From: CADEED01 sp963839685 | GTDB taxonomy: Bacteria > Pseudomonadota > Gammaproteobacteria > Steroidobacterales > Steroidobacteraceae | Direction: 5' to 3' | Assembly: GCA_963839685.1 (NCBI GenBank) | Contig: CAWIVS010000010.1 | Location: 1 to 64,000 of the forward strand | DNA: 64,000 bases | Shown here: piece by piece, positions 63,067-64,000 of the stretch | Layout of the letters: every line of letters starts with the position of its first letter | How positions within the stretch are numbered: position 1 is the first letter of the stretch | Notes under the pieces: generated by a model | What the model was told of the DNA's origin: nothing | The model's database searches: none | The model's input: only the letters and a program-made list of their open reading frames with translations | Translations under genes and position numbers: made by a program

Positions 63067-63656
63067 GATGCGGCGTCATCCTCGGTGATGGTGAAGATCC
63101 CGCGCCGCCCCGCGAGGAACGGCGTGGTGCGCCGTGCGGCTTCATCGATGTGGATGCGGGGATGCGGCGGCGGGTCGTTTTCGAAAAATGTTCCGGGTCC
63201 GTAGAACAGCCCATAACGCAGCACGGTCCCGCCCGCCGAGGTCACTCCATTCTCGTGAGCATCGAGTACCGGTCCGGTGCCAGGACCGCTGCGCCAGGCG
63301 ATGCTCTGGGCAAGGACACCCGAAGCGTTCGCCGCCTGCGCTGCCGCCAGGAGATTCTGGGTCCCTTCGCTCCGCACACGATTGTTGCGCGGAAGGAATT
63401 CCTCGAGGTTCTCGATCTTGTCCGGCAGATCGGTCACCTGGTGAACGACGACATCCGGTTCGAAGTCCTTGACCGCTGCGACCAGAGCCCGTTGGTCGAA
63501 GACGTCGCACAAGACTGGGGTGACGCCAGCGATGCGCAATCCATCCAGCTTCGCCCGCGTCCGGGTCATCGCCGCGATCACGTGTCCGTCAGCCAACAGG
63601 AGCGGGAGCAACCGAACGCCGATGACACCAGTGGCGCCTGCCAGGAAGATTCTCAT
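63063..63656 (-). CDS. NAD(P)-dependent epimerase/dehydratase family protein, short
   Basis: The 197-residue protein starts with a Rossmann glycine motif (IFLAGATGVIGVRLL) and continues as an atypical short-chain dehydrogenase (VVVHQVTDLPDKI, GLFYGPGT). It ends at TITEDDAAS, where homologs of this kind go on for about 80-100 more residues, so the C-terminal substrate domain seems to be missing. The stop overlaps the next start (ATGA), which argues that the short form is real; a frameshift remains possible. The catalytic YxxxK is not evident in what remains. Confidence 0.65.
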   Translation of the reverse strand: MRIFLAGATGVIGVRLLPLLLADGHVIAAMTRTRAKLDGLRIAGVTPVLCDVFDQRALVAAVKDFEPDVVVHQVTDLPDKIENLEEFLPRNNRVRSEGTQNLLAAAQAANASGVLAQSIAWRSGPGTGPVLDAHENGVTSAGGTVLRYGLFYGPGTFFENDPPPHPRIHIDEAARRTTPFLAGRRGIFTITEDDAAS

Positions 63657-64000
63657 GGTGTGGATCCTCGGCGACGTTTGCCGGAACGTGCAGAAGCAGG
63701 GCGGCTGAATGTTTCGGGCTTCAACACCTTGGCCAGGCAGGCCGCGAAGTCGCGCCTGGACAGCGGCTTCTGCAGGACTACGTCGGCCTCACCTTGCGTC
63801 GCGCCCAGATAGCCACTCATCAGCACGACGGGCATGGAGCCGCGCATGCCGCGCACCTCGCGAATCAGCGCAGCGCCCGACATTTCCGGCATGCGCTCAT
63901 CGGTGATCAGCGCATCGAAGCGCTGCGGATCGGCACGGAACGCGGCGAGGGCGGCAGTGCTCGAGGTGAATCCCACCGGCACATAGCCGAGATCCTCGAG
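63653..64000 (-). CDS. C-terminal receiver domain of a hybrid sensor kinase (partial)
   Basis: The frame is open at the right edge, so only the C-terminus is seen. It contains a receiver domain with phosphoacceptor in ALITDERMPEMSG, the switch in VLMSGYLG and lysine in LQKPLSRR, and a basic tail. This is the usual ending of hybrid histidine kinases. Its stop overlaps the start of the epimerase gene by four bases (ATGA). The remaining domains lie outside the window. Confidence 0.75.
   Translation of the reverse strand, partial: LEDLGYVPVGFTSSTAALAAFRADPQRFDALITDERMPEMSGAALIREVRGMRGSMPVVLMSGYLGATQGEADVVLQKPLSRRDFAACLAKVLKPETFSRPASARSGKRRRGSTP

Noticed and set aside
1..64000. tRNA, rRNA, CRISPR, insertion sequence or prophage genes
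   Set aside because: No cloverleaf, rRNA, regular repeat-spacer array, transposase, integrase or phage structural protein was seen on either strand.

Overview
The window looks like chromosomal DNA of a GC-rich, Gram-negative, plant- or soil-polymer-degrading proteobacterium. An Mla-type lipid transporter, TonB-dependent receptor, Tat and Sec signals, periplasmic cytochrome c and an AceA/AceK/GlcB glyoxylate set with a DUF3612-type regulator fit a gammaproteobacterium of the Xanthomonadales/Nevskiales/Steroidobacter kind. That placement is inference from gene content; no rRNA or tRNA gene was seen. No CRISPR array, insertion sequence or prophage was recognised.

Layout. 0-5.8 kb: two sensor histidine kinases with a single-domain and a FixJ-like response regulator. 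5.9-10.4 kb: an Mla/MCE-type ABC lipid transporter operon with an LRAT-family protein at its head. 10.8-14.7 kb: GH97, Gfo/Idh/MocA and NagB-like sugar operon. 14.7-16.5 kb: a DGPF/YCII protein divergent from an ECF42-type sigma factor. 16.5-20.9 kb: GIY-YIG-like protein, TolB/TPR membrane protein, a secreted seven-repeat cysteine protein, an RRM protein and a 44-residue membrane peptide. 21-24.6 kb: a GT4 glycosyltransferase broken by about six frameshifts, paired with an intact GH130. 24.7-31.2 kb: TonB receptor, flavin-dependent tryptophan halogenase and a secreted GH43 with discoidin and FN3 domains. 31.2-36.1 kb: YceI, MFS/AraC pair, three tandem cupins, a monooxygenase-like small protein. 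36.4-38.8 kb: a 4-cresol dehydrogenase/VAO-type flavocytochrome. 38.8-50.4 kb: AP-superfamily hydrolase, GH3, then a leftward operon for 3-keto-glycoside metabolism (GMC dehydrogenase, its small subunit, DUF1080 hydrolase, GH30), then SGNH esterase and GH20. 50.4-57.3 kb: aceA-aceK divergent from a DUF3612 regulator and glcB. 57.2-64 kb: MFS transporter, two alpha/beta hydrolases, CBS protein, response regulators, a PEP-mutase-family protein, a short epimerase and the end of a hybrid kinase.

How it fits together: most of the middle is a carbohydrate and aromatic scavenging region. Secreted GH3, GH20, GH30, GH43 and GH97 enzymes release sugars; the TonB receptor imports oligosaccharides; a periplasmic 3-dehydrogenase plus DUF1080 could split glycosides through 3-keto intermediates; the flavocytochrome opens the route for p-cresol or vanillyl-type phenols; the glyoxylate bypass turns resulting C2 units into biomass.

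A caution for every reader: about 15 frameshifts interrupt otherwise well conserved genes, 13 of them an extra base and several in short homopolymers. They cluster at 1-2.4, 21.6-22.9, 26.8, 58.0-60.3 and 62.9 kb. Assembly error is more likely than decay, so the affected genes are reported at their reconstructed extents.
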